Assembly: GCA_019426215.1 (NCBI GenBank)
Contig: CM033403.1
Span: 35,536,754 to 35,600,753 of the forward strand
Direction of reading: 5' to 3'
Length of the DNA: 64,000 nucleotides
DNA from: Buddleja alternifolia
Taxonomy: Eukaryota; Streptophyta; Magnoliopsida; Lamiales; Scrophulariaceae
The translations under genes were made by a program, and so were the position numbers. Position 1 is the stretch's first letter. Each line of letters opens with the position of its first letter. This document shows, piece after piece, positions 1-11,372 of the stretch. The notes under the pieces are model-generated. The model was not told the DNA's origin, made no database searches, and was given only the letters and a program-made list of their open reading frames with translations.

Positions 1-929
1 TACCCTATTGCTTTTGGCACCATGGCCTATTTATACGCATTAGGCTACTAGTTTTGGTGGGGGCCATTAGCTGAAATTTATTTATAATATATAAATTAAA
101 TAATTACACTTGTTATGTGATTGGATACACGTTTAGTGAATTATACTTTAATTTGGTAAAATTCAATTTGAGCTAGAACTTCTCGATAAGTTGATGTGGA
201 ACTGTCTACGTTTTAGATCTAGATTATCAGTAGCAACTAAGCATGGGTATTGTAATTTAAGATCGCTCCACGCTTACGAATTTGACAAATCATTTTAGAA
301 GTTTTCGGTATTTGTGGTGTCAAAATAACTAATAGTAATTTTAGAAGCTTTTAGCATTCATAGTGGTCAAAATTAATAGTATAGATATAACGAAATGTCT
401 GTGGAATTTATAAATAAATACACAAATGATTGGATAAGTTAATGTAAATAGGTTTTTGGCTAGTCTTTTGTCGAGGGATCTAGATTATGTTGTATATGGG
501 GTTTTTCGCCAGGGCTATGATTGTATAAACTCGTGTACCCTCTTTTAATGTAAATACAGTGTGTTTCAGGAAAATTCTATGTCACCGGTACCAATGATCC
601 TAATATGGTATACACTATTGGATTGGAGGTATTTTAATACCTTCCTGCTGGGGGATCCAATGATATATGTCACATCGGGACTATTAGTATCGATGTGTCA
701 TAGAATGACCCGATGTTTTTGCTAAAAAAATGATTGAATAAGTTAAATAATAACAAAAATAATGATTAATAATTCAACAAGTTCTCGTCGGCATGTTAAC
801 AAGCAACAATGATGTAGACATTTCCTTTTGGTGGGGGGAGGTAAAAGAATATCACGTACGATTTCTTAAAAGATAAAATTTACCCATCTTGATTTTCATA
901 TTTCATAATTTACATACAAAATTGTTTAT
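1..929. other. Intergenic, no gene recognised
   Basis: AT-rich DNA with no coding stretch I can support. Around 585-715 there are short partly inverted GGTACC/GGATCC-containing segments, but no clear element ends. Confidence 0.5.
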
Positions 930-1293
930 GGGATAATGGCAGATACCCCTCAATTATGAGGTGATGTGCATTTTTTTTCCTAACTTATTGAAATATGTGC
1001 TTTGTTCCCTCACTTATCATAAAATGTGCATTTCACCCCCTCGAGTAGCTCGGGCAGGGGCAAAGTGTTACAAAAAACATAAGTGAGGGGACAAAATGCT
1101 ACAAAAACACATAAGTCAGAGGGTAAAGTGCTACAAAGACACATAAGTCAGGGAGCAAAAATCCAATTTTTATGATAAGTGTGGTGCATGAATCTGCCCG
1201 AACTGCTCGAGGGGGTGAAGTGCATATTTTATGGTAAGTAAGGGGGCAAAGTGCACATCACCCCATAACTGAGGAGGTGTCTGCTATTATCCC
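930..1293. mobile_element. Mutator-type MITE, 364 bp
   Basis: It begins GGGATAATGGCAGATACCCC and ends with the inverse (GGTGTCTGCTATTATCCC), giving long imperfect terminal inverted repeats that include TGATGTGCA/TGCACATCA. It is flanked by near-identical 9-bp duplications, ATTGTTTAT (921-929) and ATTATTTAT (1294-1302), 8 of 9 matching. No transposase reading frame. A 9-bp target duplication with terminal GGG is typical of Mutator-like MITEs. Confidence 0.8.
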
Positions 1294-1371
1294 ATTATTT
1301 ATAGAAGAAAAAATGTCCTTCAACATTTAGTTTTGATTCTCTCTCCCTCTAATAAGAATCTTGAGAGAATT

Positions 1372-1900
1372 CAACCATATTAACCTCACATTGAAACCTA
1401 ATAATTTCAATGTGGGGTCCAAGTCTCATATCTTATAATATGGATAGTAACAATCATCACGCTCCACAGCTTCGACGTCCACGCCCTCCTGGACTGGCTA
1501 TGCGCTATTGAACTAACCCCAGACGAACGCAATATAAGTAGTCTCATAACTTGAGATGGAAATCGTAACAATACACCACGCTCCACAGCCCAGCACCCAT
1601 GCGGACTGGCTGTGCGTTAGTGAGCTAGCATGGGGCAAACACCGCAACACCAATGTCACTATCTACGTCACGTACTTGCGCTAACTCTGAGCCTCGGGTG
1701 AACACTGCAATGTCGGTGGCGCCACACATATGCAATTGGGAGGGGTAGTGATTTTAATACTAATCCATATGAATCATGAGAAAAACCAACTTCAAAAGTT
1801 AATTATTAAAATGGAAGAGTCCAATATAATATAAATCTCATATTGAAACTCTGTAATTTCGATGTGGAATCCAAGTTTAATACCTTGCAATTTGGATCGT
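1372..1900. repeat. Diverged repeats with CACGCTCCACAGC motif
   Basis: A unit of about 120 bp (TTATAATATGGATAGTAACA, then CACGCTCCACAGC, then GGACTGGCTATGCG) occurs near 1435-1540 and again, diverged, near 1543-1650. The upstream piece with TTTCAATGTGG reappears near 1855. Probably old LTR or satellite-like debris; no protein evidence. Confidence 0.5.
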
Positions 1901-4339
1901 AACACCCTCTTCTCTTTGAGTCATTTAACGTGATAGCGTAGAAAAAAGCCAAAAATATTCCACCCCTTCCCCCTCCCCCTCCCCCCAACCCTCAAATATA
2001 AGGCCCTATAAGCAGAAATATGCAGGGAATCTGCAGAGGGCCGGGAATGAATTTTTCCTCTAATTTCATAAGGGAAAATGGAATTTAAAGGCCTTCTATA
2101 TTTATCCCTTTTTATTTATTTATTTTGGTGGGTGTTTTTTTTTTGGGGGTGGGGTGTTTAACTGACAAAGGCATATTATCTTTTTCTCCCAACTTGTTGG
2201 GATAATTTCAATTTTGCCTCTTTTTGTTTTTCGAAATAAGTGGATAGTTGAATAAGACTGTTACTTGACTATGCAACTATAATGAAAAAATTTCAGTAAG
2301 AAAAACACGTGGCATTTAGTAATCCGATAACTTTACTCACTGCTTTAGTACCATAAAGTGGCATGGGGAAATTAGATAAAACCCTATATAATATTAGGGG
2401 AAATTTTAACCCAAATCCGGTTGAGTCGAACTCAAATATAATTCACTAAATTTGTGATCAATTGTATAGCAAGTGTAATCTCTTAATGAATTGCACTTGC
2501 ATTCGGCCAGACCAAATCTGGACTAGAATTTTTCATTGTATTAGTACTAGAAAATTGAGACTTAGGACCTAAAATTCACTAAAGTGAAGTAGAAAGCGCA
2601 TTGACATATTAGCTCCACACTATTTTGTCAGTCACAAGTTAGTTTAACATGAGAATTATCTTTAAATTTATTGAGTGCATATTGAAATTAAATTTTCAGC
2701 CACTTACAATATCCAACGAACGAAAACTTTCAACTACTTGATTGAAAAAAGTATTCAATTAATACACTTGAATTCTTTCACCAAACCCCTCTTGAGAAGG
2801 GTAGGTTCTTGAAACATTGCTTCACAAATAGGTTTTTTCGTCGCCACATGAAATGTTCCATAATATATCATGCATGTAGCACTTTAATTTGCGGGTTTCA
2901 GACAACTTTGATGATCATGACATTTTATCCCATATAACACTGAGTAATTCATCAAACTAAGATATCAATCATTTGACTAAAGTAAATATTCAAGAAACGC
3001 AAATGAACTCTTTAGCCAAAGCTTATAATATGTTCATGTTTTCCATTTTATTCAACGTTGAATCAAGCATCACATATTTCTGCAAATCAAAATCATTCAC
3101 AACCTAAAGGACACAATGAACTTGAATATATATATATATATATATATATCGTTGCAATGTATTAATTCATGTACTTTTGATTATAAAATTACTTTGTTTT
3201 AAATTTGGCATACATTTAAAAAGCTTAACTTTTGGGGGTGGGAGTGGGATGGCATTAATCATTCAAGGGGCAAACTGCAAAAATAGCATAAAATTTGCAG
3301 GGAGGCAAAAGCAAGGTTAAAAAAATGCAGTTTGGACACGTGTTTCTCTCTCATTGGTTGAAATTATCCCTTGTATTAGTAGTTTTATCCCCCGCGTGAA
3401 ACTCTGCTTGGTTACAACATATTCTCTTCCCCTTAAAAGCATCTCACCCTCATAAAAAGCTAACAATTATATTTATTATATTATTATTCTAAAATCTCTT
3501 TTTCATTAAAAGCCCAAAACAAATGTTAAATTAACATAAGAAAGTAAAAAGTTTTTATGGATCACTATGACAACTTACCCATAATGATTAAGAAATTTAG
3601 ATGGTACTTTTAAGGAATATTAGGTCAAACAAATTAAGTTAATTATTTCAATGTTCTTCAAAAAATGAAAAAGTTAATATAATTACTTCATTGACTATCT
3701 TTTATTGATTTACGGCAGTAATAATTATTACTCATTTATTTTTCAGAGTAAGTTGTTTAGTCCATAACACCCAAGTATGGAGTTCTCGAATACATTTATT
3801 AGTGTATGAACTTATAAAGTGAACATATGACGTCATTGTTTATATATGACAAAATGATTGAGTAATATAGAATGAAGTAATTAAGAAAGTGGGAAACAAT
3901 TTTTATATGTAACAGAAAGTATTAATGTTATTACCAATAATATTTTCCATGCAAAAGGGTAGCTTTTTAACATTTTCATGGATTATTATTCTTTTAAGGG
4001 ATTCATGGGAAACAACAAAGGGTGGCATCCTCATATTCTTTTGAGTATTTAAGAATGGAAGAAAGTGAAAATTTGAGGAAGCTTTTTCAGAGCATAATGA
4101 CCAAGTGTGATGATTCATTCATTAATTACTGCAACCCATTCAAATAACTATTTAAAAAATAATTAGCAATTATTAAATGTTTGGGGTCAATTGTGATGGG
4201 CAAGTGGGAGGGAAGCAAATGGTAGTACAAACTAAAATATGGAAAAATTCTTTTGTTTATTCAATTGAAAAATGGATACATGGACCATATTTCATTTATT
4301 GTATTAATGTGTGCATCAAGGGGTCAATTTTGGATTTTA
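1901..4339. other. Intergenic, no gene recognised
   Basis: AT-rich. It holds C-rich runs near 1960-1988 (G-rich on the minus strand), a T/G-rich stretch near 2125-2160 and a TA microsatellite at about 3126-3150. Short open frames here show no recognisable protein features. Confidence 0.5.
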
Positions 4340-4463
4340 GGGATTGATTCATAAATTTAAGGAGATTCAACGGTATTTTGTACGACAGTACAATGTAAAC
4401 TAGGGATTGATTCATAAGTTTAAGGAAATCCAACGGCATTTTGTACGACAGTACAATGTAAAC
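4340..4463 (+). repeat. Tandem duplication, about 62-bp unit
   Basis: The segment starting GGGATTGATTCATAA and ending GACAGTACAATGTAAACT occurs twice in a row (about 4340-4401 and 4403-4463), with a few substitutions. Confidence 0.85.
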
Positions 4464-6480
4464 TGAATTTTTAGAGGTTGCTGATCACTCGAAACTCATT
4501 AGCCCTTTTAATTTTTAAGTATCACGTAAATGTACGTGTTATTGTAGACATATTGGATATTGCATACCGATTTAATTAGTAATTTATCACTTGGTTTTGA
4601 AGTATATTACTATAACTAAATGTCATTTGGATCATCTAATACAACATATTCTTACCGTAACAAGGATGTCATTTTATCTTTATATTGCCACAAACAACTC
4701 AAGTCAACTATAAGTACCATCTACGATTTGAATAAAAGAACTAGAGGAAAGAAATTCAAAGTTATGTTTTTATTGATTGAGTGTTGCAATAAAAAAAGAT
4801 GAAAATGGTTTTGTTTAAAAGGGACATTATATAAAAAGTGCGTCATGCTTAACACGACGTCAACTTTAATATTACGAGAACTATATATCAAACAATCCCA
4901 TTAAAAAATCAATTGATAAGCATTAGTATATATTTATTTTAACTAGAGTTTTCTATGTAATTGACTGTTAAATACTCGTTCAAATTCAGTTTGTTAATCT
5001 TTTCTCTCTCATTGAGAATGGAAAAATCGAACATTCGTGTTAAGAAAATGTCAACATATATGTAAAAATATCAAATAATTCGAGCTCAGCTAGTGTACAA
5101 CTTGATAAAAACTGAATCGTTTTTTGTTCAATAATTAAAAAAAGTTCAAATACAATTTTTAAATCGAGTTTTTAAAAATAAACTTGAATAATACTTTATT
5201 TGAATCAACTGACTAGTATTTTTGGAATGTTCGTTTGTGAGCTACAATTAAATGCTTGCAAATCCTATGGGAAACAAAAGTTTATAATTTTTCCTACAAC
5301 ATTAAGACAATTATGACATGTTTATTTAAAGGCATGTGAATAGAAATGCATGGAATAATAATATATGAGAGAAAATGGACCCAACCTTTTTATTAAGGGC
5401 CAGGAAAGAAAATTCCAATAATGTTGGATTTAAAGAGTGATCCTAGTGCCCATCTAAATAAAGTTGGTGAACAATGCCCTTTCTAGATTTCTATTTCATT
5501 AAGTATTTCATATGATAATTCCATGGCAGATCAAATTTAATGGTTCAAAAGTGTATTTTGTGTCTCTCTTTTATACTAATGCGTGTAGGGATCAAATAGT
5601 ATTTTATTAGATAATTCTATACCAAATCAATTTCAATAGTTTGAGAGTATATTTTATGTTTATTTCTTCCACACAATTATATGTGCCTATATAATACATT
5701 TTACTGTGCGAGTGAGATAGACAATAAAATTATTGGAACCGGTCTATATTTCATCTGGTGTTTTATTTTATGCATATATGCAGTCAAACTCAAATGTATA
5801 AAATTAACAAAATCGAGTATATATTTATAAAATATATATACTTTAACATATATATATAATGCTAAATTGGATACAATTTATGAATTCGAACTCAAAGTAA
5901 CCTTTTGTTTGCAAGATCACTCCAAACCAGAAATTACCAATTTAAATAATTTGATTTTTTTATAATTAAATAATTTGATTTGTTTCACTCTAAAGCAATT
6001 TCCACGTAGATAATAGTACTAGTAATTTCGTAAATTATAAAAATAATTTTTTTTTAGGGCTGGCGTGGGGTTAGTTAAGCTCATATATGAGCTGGATACA
6101 CACTCATCGGAGTGACCCCCCCCCCCCCCCCCCAAAAAAAAAAAAAAAAAAAAAAAAAAAGGACTACAAAAGAATTTATCCCAATAAACTGAGAAAAAAA
6201 AGAAAGAACTCCTTTGAAGAAGAGCACACACACACATACATACATATATATATATATATTATATAATATATACATATATATATATAGCCTTTTCACTTCC
6301 TATCTAATATCCTATACCAACTGAATTAAGTGCAATCCCCCAATTTTTGATTTTCATAAGCTGCACATAAATTTTGCTACAATTAAGTTCGAATTAATTG
6401 AATTTCCAATATAATTCCCATATGGGTTTTGCTATTTTGGTGCAAAATTGGTAATATTTGGTGAAATTTTGAAGGAAAAA
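4464..6480. other. Upstream region of the response regulator
   Basis: AT-rich, no gene. Close to the gene are a C-run directly followed by an A-run (about 6116-6160), CA and TA microsatellites (about 6225-6285) and the presumed 5' UTR. I could not fix a TATA box or transcription start because TA repeats are everywhere. Confidence 0.5.
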
Positions 6481-9400
6481 ATGAATCTTGGAGTGAAACC
6501 CTTGTCTTTTACAAGCTCAACTGCCACGTGGAAGTCCGGCGATGGAGCTTCAGACCAATTTCCGGCCGGTCTAAGAGTCCTTGTTGTGGATGATGACCCC
6601 ACTTGTTTAAGGATCTTGGAGAAGATGCTCAAAAACTGCCTCTATGAAGGTAAAATTTCAATGCATACATACATATATATATGTGTGTGTGTGTGTGTGT
6701 AAACATTTGTGCATAAGCAATTAAGTCTTCTTATTTCCTTCTCTTATTGTAGTTTATTATGTTGTTTAAATCTTCATATTTTTTTGTATGATTGTGTGTG
6801 TGTATATATATATATATATGTATATATGTGTGTGTGAACATTTCACTAGCAATTAAGGGTTCTTATATTCTTCTCTTATTGTAGTTTATTATGTTGTTAA
6901 AATCTTCATATTTTTTGGTAGGATATATATATATAGAAATTATTTAGGAAAAAATTATATTTTTTTAGAAATAAGATCCCAATTTTTCTTTTGGATATAT
7001 GGTATGTGAGAAGTTTCATTTAGGGGTTATAATTGTATGATAGACTAAAGAAATATAAAAAATTATTGTTAACTATGGATCTTGTGCAAAACTCCTAATT
7101 AATTTTGTTACTGAAATTTTGCAAATTATTTTGGTTGTATACAAAGACTGAAATAGTGTTTATTGGTAACATCACATTCATTAGGTAGAAATTGTTAATT
7201 TTGAGACTAAGATATGCTATTTCATAGTAGTATTTTGGGTGACTAATTATTTTTTTTGCTTTGGGATTTTTCAGTTACCACATCGAATCGAGCAGAGCTC
7301 GCGTTAAAGTTTCTTAGAGATAACAAAAACGGCTATGATATTGTTATAAGCGACGTGCACATGCCAGATATGGATGGTTTTAAGCTTCTAGAGCACATTG
7401 GACTCGAAATGGACTTACCGGTTATCAGTGAGCACAATTCTTTTCGATTCTCTTGTATATTTCTCTACTTTTGATTTGAAATTGATAGATTTAGGTTTCT
7501 TTTTACTTAGTGATGTCAGCGGATGATAGCAAAAATGTCGTGATGAAGGGCGTTACTCATGGTGCTTGTGACTATCTCATAAAACCGGTTCGCATGGAGG
7601 CATTAAAGAATATATGGCAACATGTGGTGCGCAAAAAGAAGCACGAATGGAGGGAAAAGGATTTTGAACAATCAGCAAGTGTGGAAGATGGTGAAAGGCA
7701 GCAAAAACCGACAGAAGATGTTGATTACTCATCTTCAGCTAATGAAGGGAATTGGAAAAGTTCAAAGAAAAGGAAAGACGAGGAAGATGGAGAAGAAGAA
7801 AGGGATGATTCATCTACGTTGAAAAAGCCGCGCGTTGTTTGGTCTGTTGAGCTCCATCAGCAATTTGTAACTGCTGTTAATCAGCTTGGAATAGATAGTA
7901 CGAATCTTCTTCCCTTCCTTTTTTAATGTTGATTTTTTGTTAAATCGTTGCTCGTGTTTTGCATTTTAATTAAATTAATTGACATAAATCATTTACCCTA
8001 ATACGGAAATTATACTAGAACGGGTTACTATTTGCTTGTCGGCCAATTTATGTTACTTCTGCTGTTAATACACGTATTATCTCTTGAAATTCTGAAATGA
8101 TCGACTTACACTGCATTCATGGTTTTGCTATCACAATCCTAATTGTTATGTCGTTTTGATTCTCTTTTCATGAATGCAGAGGCAGTTCCGAAGAAAATCC
8201 TGGAATTAATGAATGTTCCCGGCCTTACAAGAGAGAATGTCGCAAGCCATCTCCAGGTTCGACAATTGCCTCCCCCCACCTCCCCCTTTGTTCACAAGTT
8301 AATTTACGGAAGAACCTTACTCGATTTACAATTCACGTCTGTACTACATGTTCCCTTAGTTAATTTAGTGTAAATTACATACACCCCCTGCATGAAACCT
8401 AATTCCAAAATTATCCCAAAGTTTGATAAATTACCATAACTTCCCTAACAGTAGAAGCACCTGTCAGTAATAACAGTTGTAAGCTGTCTGTAAATACAAT
8501 TTCATCCTATTACAATTTTCACCTCTTGTTTTTCGAGTTGTAAGGATATGATAGGGGGTGTCTTTGTAATTTGCAAAACCTAAGAGGGCTCGTGGTAATT
8601 ACCCAAACAAGCAAGGGTGTGTCCATGTATTTATTCCATTAATTTATGTAGACCCCAATCCCACGTCCTTTAAAAGTTAACTTAAGCAACCAATTGTCTT
8701 CAGAAATATCGCCTCTATCTTAGAAGGCTAAGTGGCGTGCAACAACACCAGAATGGACTCGGTAACTCTTTTGTGGGACCCGCAGATGCAACGTTTGGGC
8801 CAATCACCAGCCTTGATCTTCAAGCTCTTGCTGCTTCGGGTCAACTGCCACCCCAAAGTCTTGCTACAATCCAGGCGGCTGCACTTGGCAGGTCTACTAC
8901 CAAGTCTCCCGTCCCTTTACCTCCTTTAGTAGATCAAAGAAATATTTTCAGCTTTGAAAATCCAAAGTTAAGGTTCGTAGAGGATCAACAACAACAAAAC
9001 AACAGCAGTAAGCAAGTCAACTTACTTCATGGGATCCCGACAAATATGGATTCGAAGCAGCTGGCCAGTTTGCATCAATCTGGACCGTCGTTTGGTAACA
9101 TGAATATGCATATACACTCACACGCAAGCCAAAGCAACTCGTTACTTGCACCGATGGTTCAATCACAGCCAAGAACTCAAATTTTGAATGAAATCAAAGT
9201 AAGCCATTTGTCGAGTCTTCCGTCGTCTGTGGGTCAACCCGTTTTGTCACGGGTGAGTCCCAGTGTTCGTGGGCCAACATTTTCTTCCATTTCGCAGCCT
9301 TCCACTGTTGTAGATTTCTCAAGGAGTCATAGAACGGATTTTACGGGGAATAATAGCCTTCAAGATGAAGTTAGCTCTGAAATGAAAGGGTCTCGGGATT

Positions 9401-9896
9401 TCGTTCCTAATTATGATGCTTTTAATGATGTAAATCAGAATAGATCCCAAGATTGGCGTTTGCAAAACATTGGTTCAGCTTTTGAAGCCCAAGAAAATTT
9501 GAATATACAAGGTGGTGTGGATGTTTCGCCCTCGGTTTTAATTCAACCAGGGTTTTCTTCTAACCAGAAGAGTGGACAAAGCAACATTAACATTAGTCAG
9601 CAGCTTAACTCATCTTTAACTGACAATCAATTAAGGATTAAAGCTGAAAGACTCGATATGGGCTTCCACAATGGCCTTTTCCCCGAAAACTTTGGCCAGG
9701 AGGACCTCATGACCGCACTTCTCAAACAGGTTTGGTTTTTACGTCATTTTTATTTAATAGATAAATAACCAGTTTCATTATCTAATTTTATTTTATTTTT
9801 ATTGTTATCTTCCCACCAAAGCAGCAAGAAGGATTGGGACACGTTGAGGGCGAGTTTGGCTTTGATGGATACCACTTGGATAATCTTCCCGTGTAG
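6481..9896 (+). CDS. Type-B response regulator (ARR1/ARR2-like)
   Basis: Cytokinin-signalling transcription factor: an N-terminal receiver accepts phosphate from histidine phosphotransfer proteins, and a GARP (Myb-like) domain binds DNA in the nucleus. Coding exons: 6481-6649, 7275-7427, 7511-7897, 8180-8256, 8704-9729 and 9825-9896, all with GT/AG introns and matching phase; 627 aa. The receiver has acidic residues D37-D39, phospho-acceptor D83 in [11 protein letters not shown] and K132 in YLIKPVR. A basic KKRK stretch lies near 193. GARP runs from about 212 ([15 protein letters not shown]) through [20 protein letters not shown] to [12 protein letters not shown] at about 270. A Q/S/N-rich C-terminal half follows, as in type-B members, ending DNLPV. 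I chose ATG 6481 because MNLG directly precedes the conserved region; an in-frame ATG at 6448 would add 11 residues. Intron 4 contains a MITE. Closest to ARR1/ARR2 by the receiver wording; the exact orthologue is not settled. Confidence 0.95.
6664..6920 (+). repeat. Tandem duplication with TG/TA microsatellites in intron 1
   Basis: Two copies of about 125 bp, each a TG/TA microsatellite followed by AACATTT, GCAATTAAG and CTCTTATTGTAGTTTATTAT. They lie at about 6664-6785 and 6790-6918, inside the first intron of the response regulator. Confidence 0.8.
8368..8637. mobile_element. Old Mutator-type MITE in intron 4 of the response regulator
   Basis: The ends GTGTAAATTACATACACCCC and GGGTGTGTCCATGTATTTAT are imperfect inverted repeats. 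Flanks are GTTAATTTA (8359-8367) and ATTAATTTA (8638-8646), 8 of 9 identical. The element, 270 bp, fills most of the 447-bp intron and leaves the acceptor (ending CTTCAG at 8703) intact. Confidence 0.7.
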
Positions 9897-10429
9897 GACA
9901 CCTCTTTGATGTAGCTTACTGTATTTAATCACTTTCGTTGTACATAGTTGCAGTTACAGCTGAAATTGATCTCTTATGATGAAGGACTGAGAGATCTTCT
10001 TCCTCGTCTTCTTCTCCTTTCAGAAATAGAATATTGCAACTGTTTTTGCTGCATTATTTTAGTGTGAATAGGTTTCCGGGCTTCGTTCTTTTGAAATCAG
10101 ATCCAGAACATGACTGTCGATCGGGTGGATCATAATTCTTATCCAAGATGAAGGAGAAATGTGCATAATAGTGCTTAAAGCATTGAATTCAAAATTTTGA
10201 TTGCTTTAAGTTTAGGAGATTGTAGTATGAAACATTGTTTTAAGGAGAGTGAAAATTTCATGAAAATTGGGTGCTTATCTAATTAGATGTGGGATATAAT
10301 TGGATATTTGCAGACTTTTGATTGTTCTCTATTCAAATAAGTAAAATATTTTCTCCGAATATGTTCTTGTTCATCATTTTTAAGCAAGAGATGTAAGATT
10401 AGATGTGGCTAGGTCATACTTGTGCAACT
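9897..10429. other. 3' flank of the response regulator
   Basis: Probable 3' UTR followed by intergenic DNA. AT-rich, with no second gene and no clear repeat. An AATAGAATATT stretch near 10025 could contribute to polyadenylation, but the signal is not certain. Confidence 0.4.
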
Positions 10430-10885
10430 TCGATTCGGGGAGTATCGAGAGATCACACGCCCTCCATTTGGTGGGTCTACATGTTAGACCCCAAAGGATG
10501 TGATTTGATACACTCACCAGGATCTATTAAGAATCACTCATCTTGCGAGCCACAAAGATCACACCCCCGCTGTTTGGTTGACTGACCACTCATAGGGTGT
10601 GATCTCCCGACACTTGCCAGTCTATGGATTCACCAAGAATCACTTGTATGGAGAGTAGTTTGGAGATAGCAACTCTCCATTCCTGAGATGCAGTGTGTGA
10701 TATCTCCCGACAGTCTCGAAATTCGCCAAGAATCACTCGATTCATTTAGGATGATTCACATCGTGAGTACAGAGTGATCACGCCCATCCATTTGGTAGGT
10801 CGACAGGTGAGACCTATAAAATGCGATCTCCTGACATTCGCCAATTTGGGAATTCACTATGAATCATTCGATGTGGCTTATAGCA
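10430..10885 (+). repeat. Degenerate tandem repeats (GATCTCCCGACA... family)
   Basis: Three or four diverged units of roughly 130-170 bp. Each contains GATCACRCCC, a CCATTTGGTNGGT segment, TGTGATCTCCCGACA, then CACCAAGAATCACT or a variant. Neither inverted ends nor coding potential. It lies between the convergent response regulator and COBRA-like genes. Confidence 0.7.
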
Positions 10886-11372
10886 CATTGCTACAATCTA
10901 TGTAACAACTACTAGCAATCAATTGATACCAAAGTATTGGGATTCAATTTGAGGAGAAAATTTTGCATTTTTTTTCTTCTACAAGAAATGCTTTTCATCG
11001 ATGAAATGACTATCCAAACGAAAACCCTAAAAACCATGCAATGATATAACTATAAATTATCATGAATTATTAACCAGACACAAAATCAGAGAGAATATAA
11101 ATTTACACCTAAATAAATCAAACTCAAAAGACCTTTACTTACTGATGTTTACAAAATATTAAACAATCTGTAAAAACTAACATATGAGTATATGTTACAA
11201 TCCCAAATTCAATATTCTTCTCAACAATCATCAATAGCCTGATTGAAGTGCCAAAACATCCTCTAACCTTCTCAGCTTGACAAATTCCCTAACAGAGGAA
11301 CAATGATTCGATCTGAATAACCCGAAAAGAATGAACAAATAGTATTCAAGCATTCATGCCCCCATCCATTCG
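10886..11372. other. 3' flank of the COBRA-like gene
   Basis: AT-rich spacer between two convergent genes. The part next to 11372 is probably the 3' UTR of the minus-strand gene. No other feature seen. Confidence 0.4.

Noticed and set aside
3126..3150. TA repeats here and at 24037, 48294 and 59378 as possible promoters
   Set aside because: Simple microsatellites with no gene start downstream at a suitable distance.
3900..4120. 71-codon minus-strand open frame
   Set aside because: No start context, domain or neighbouring exons; composition like the surrounding AT-rich DNA.
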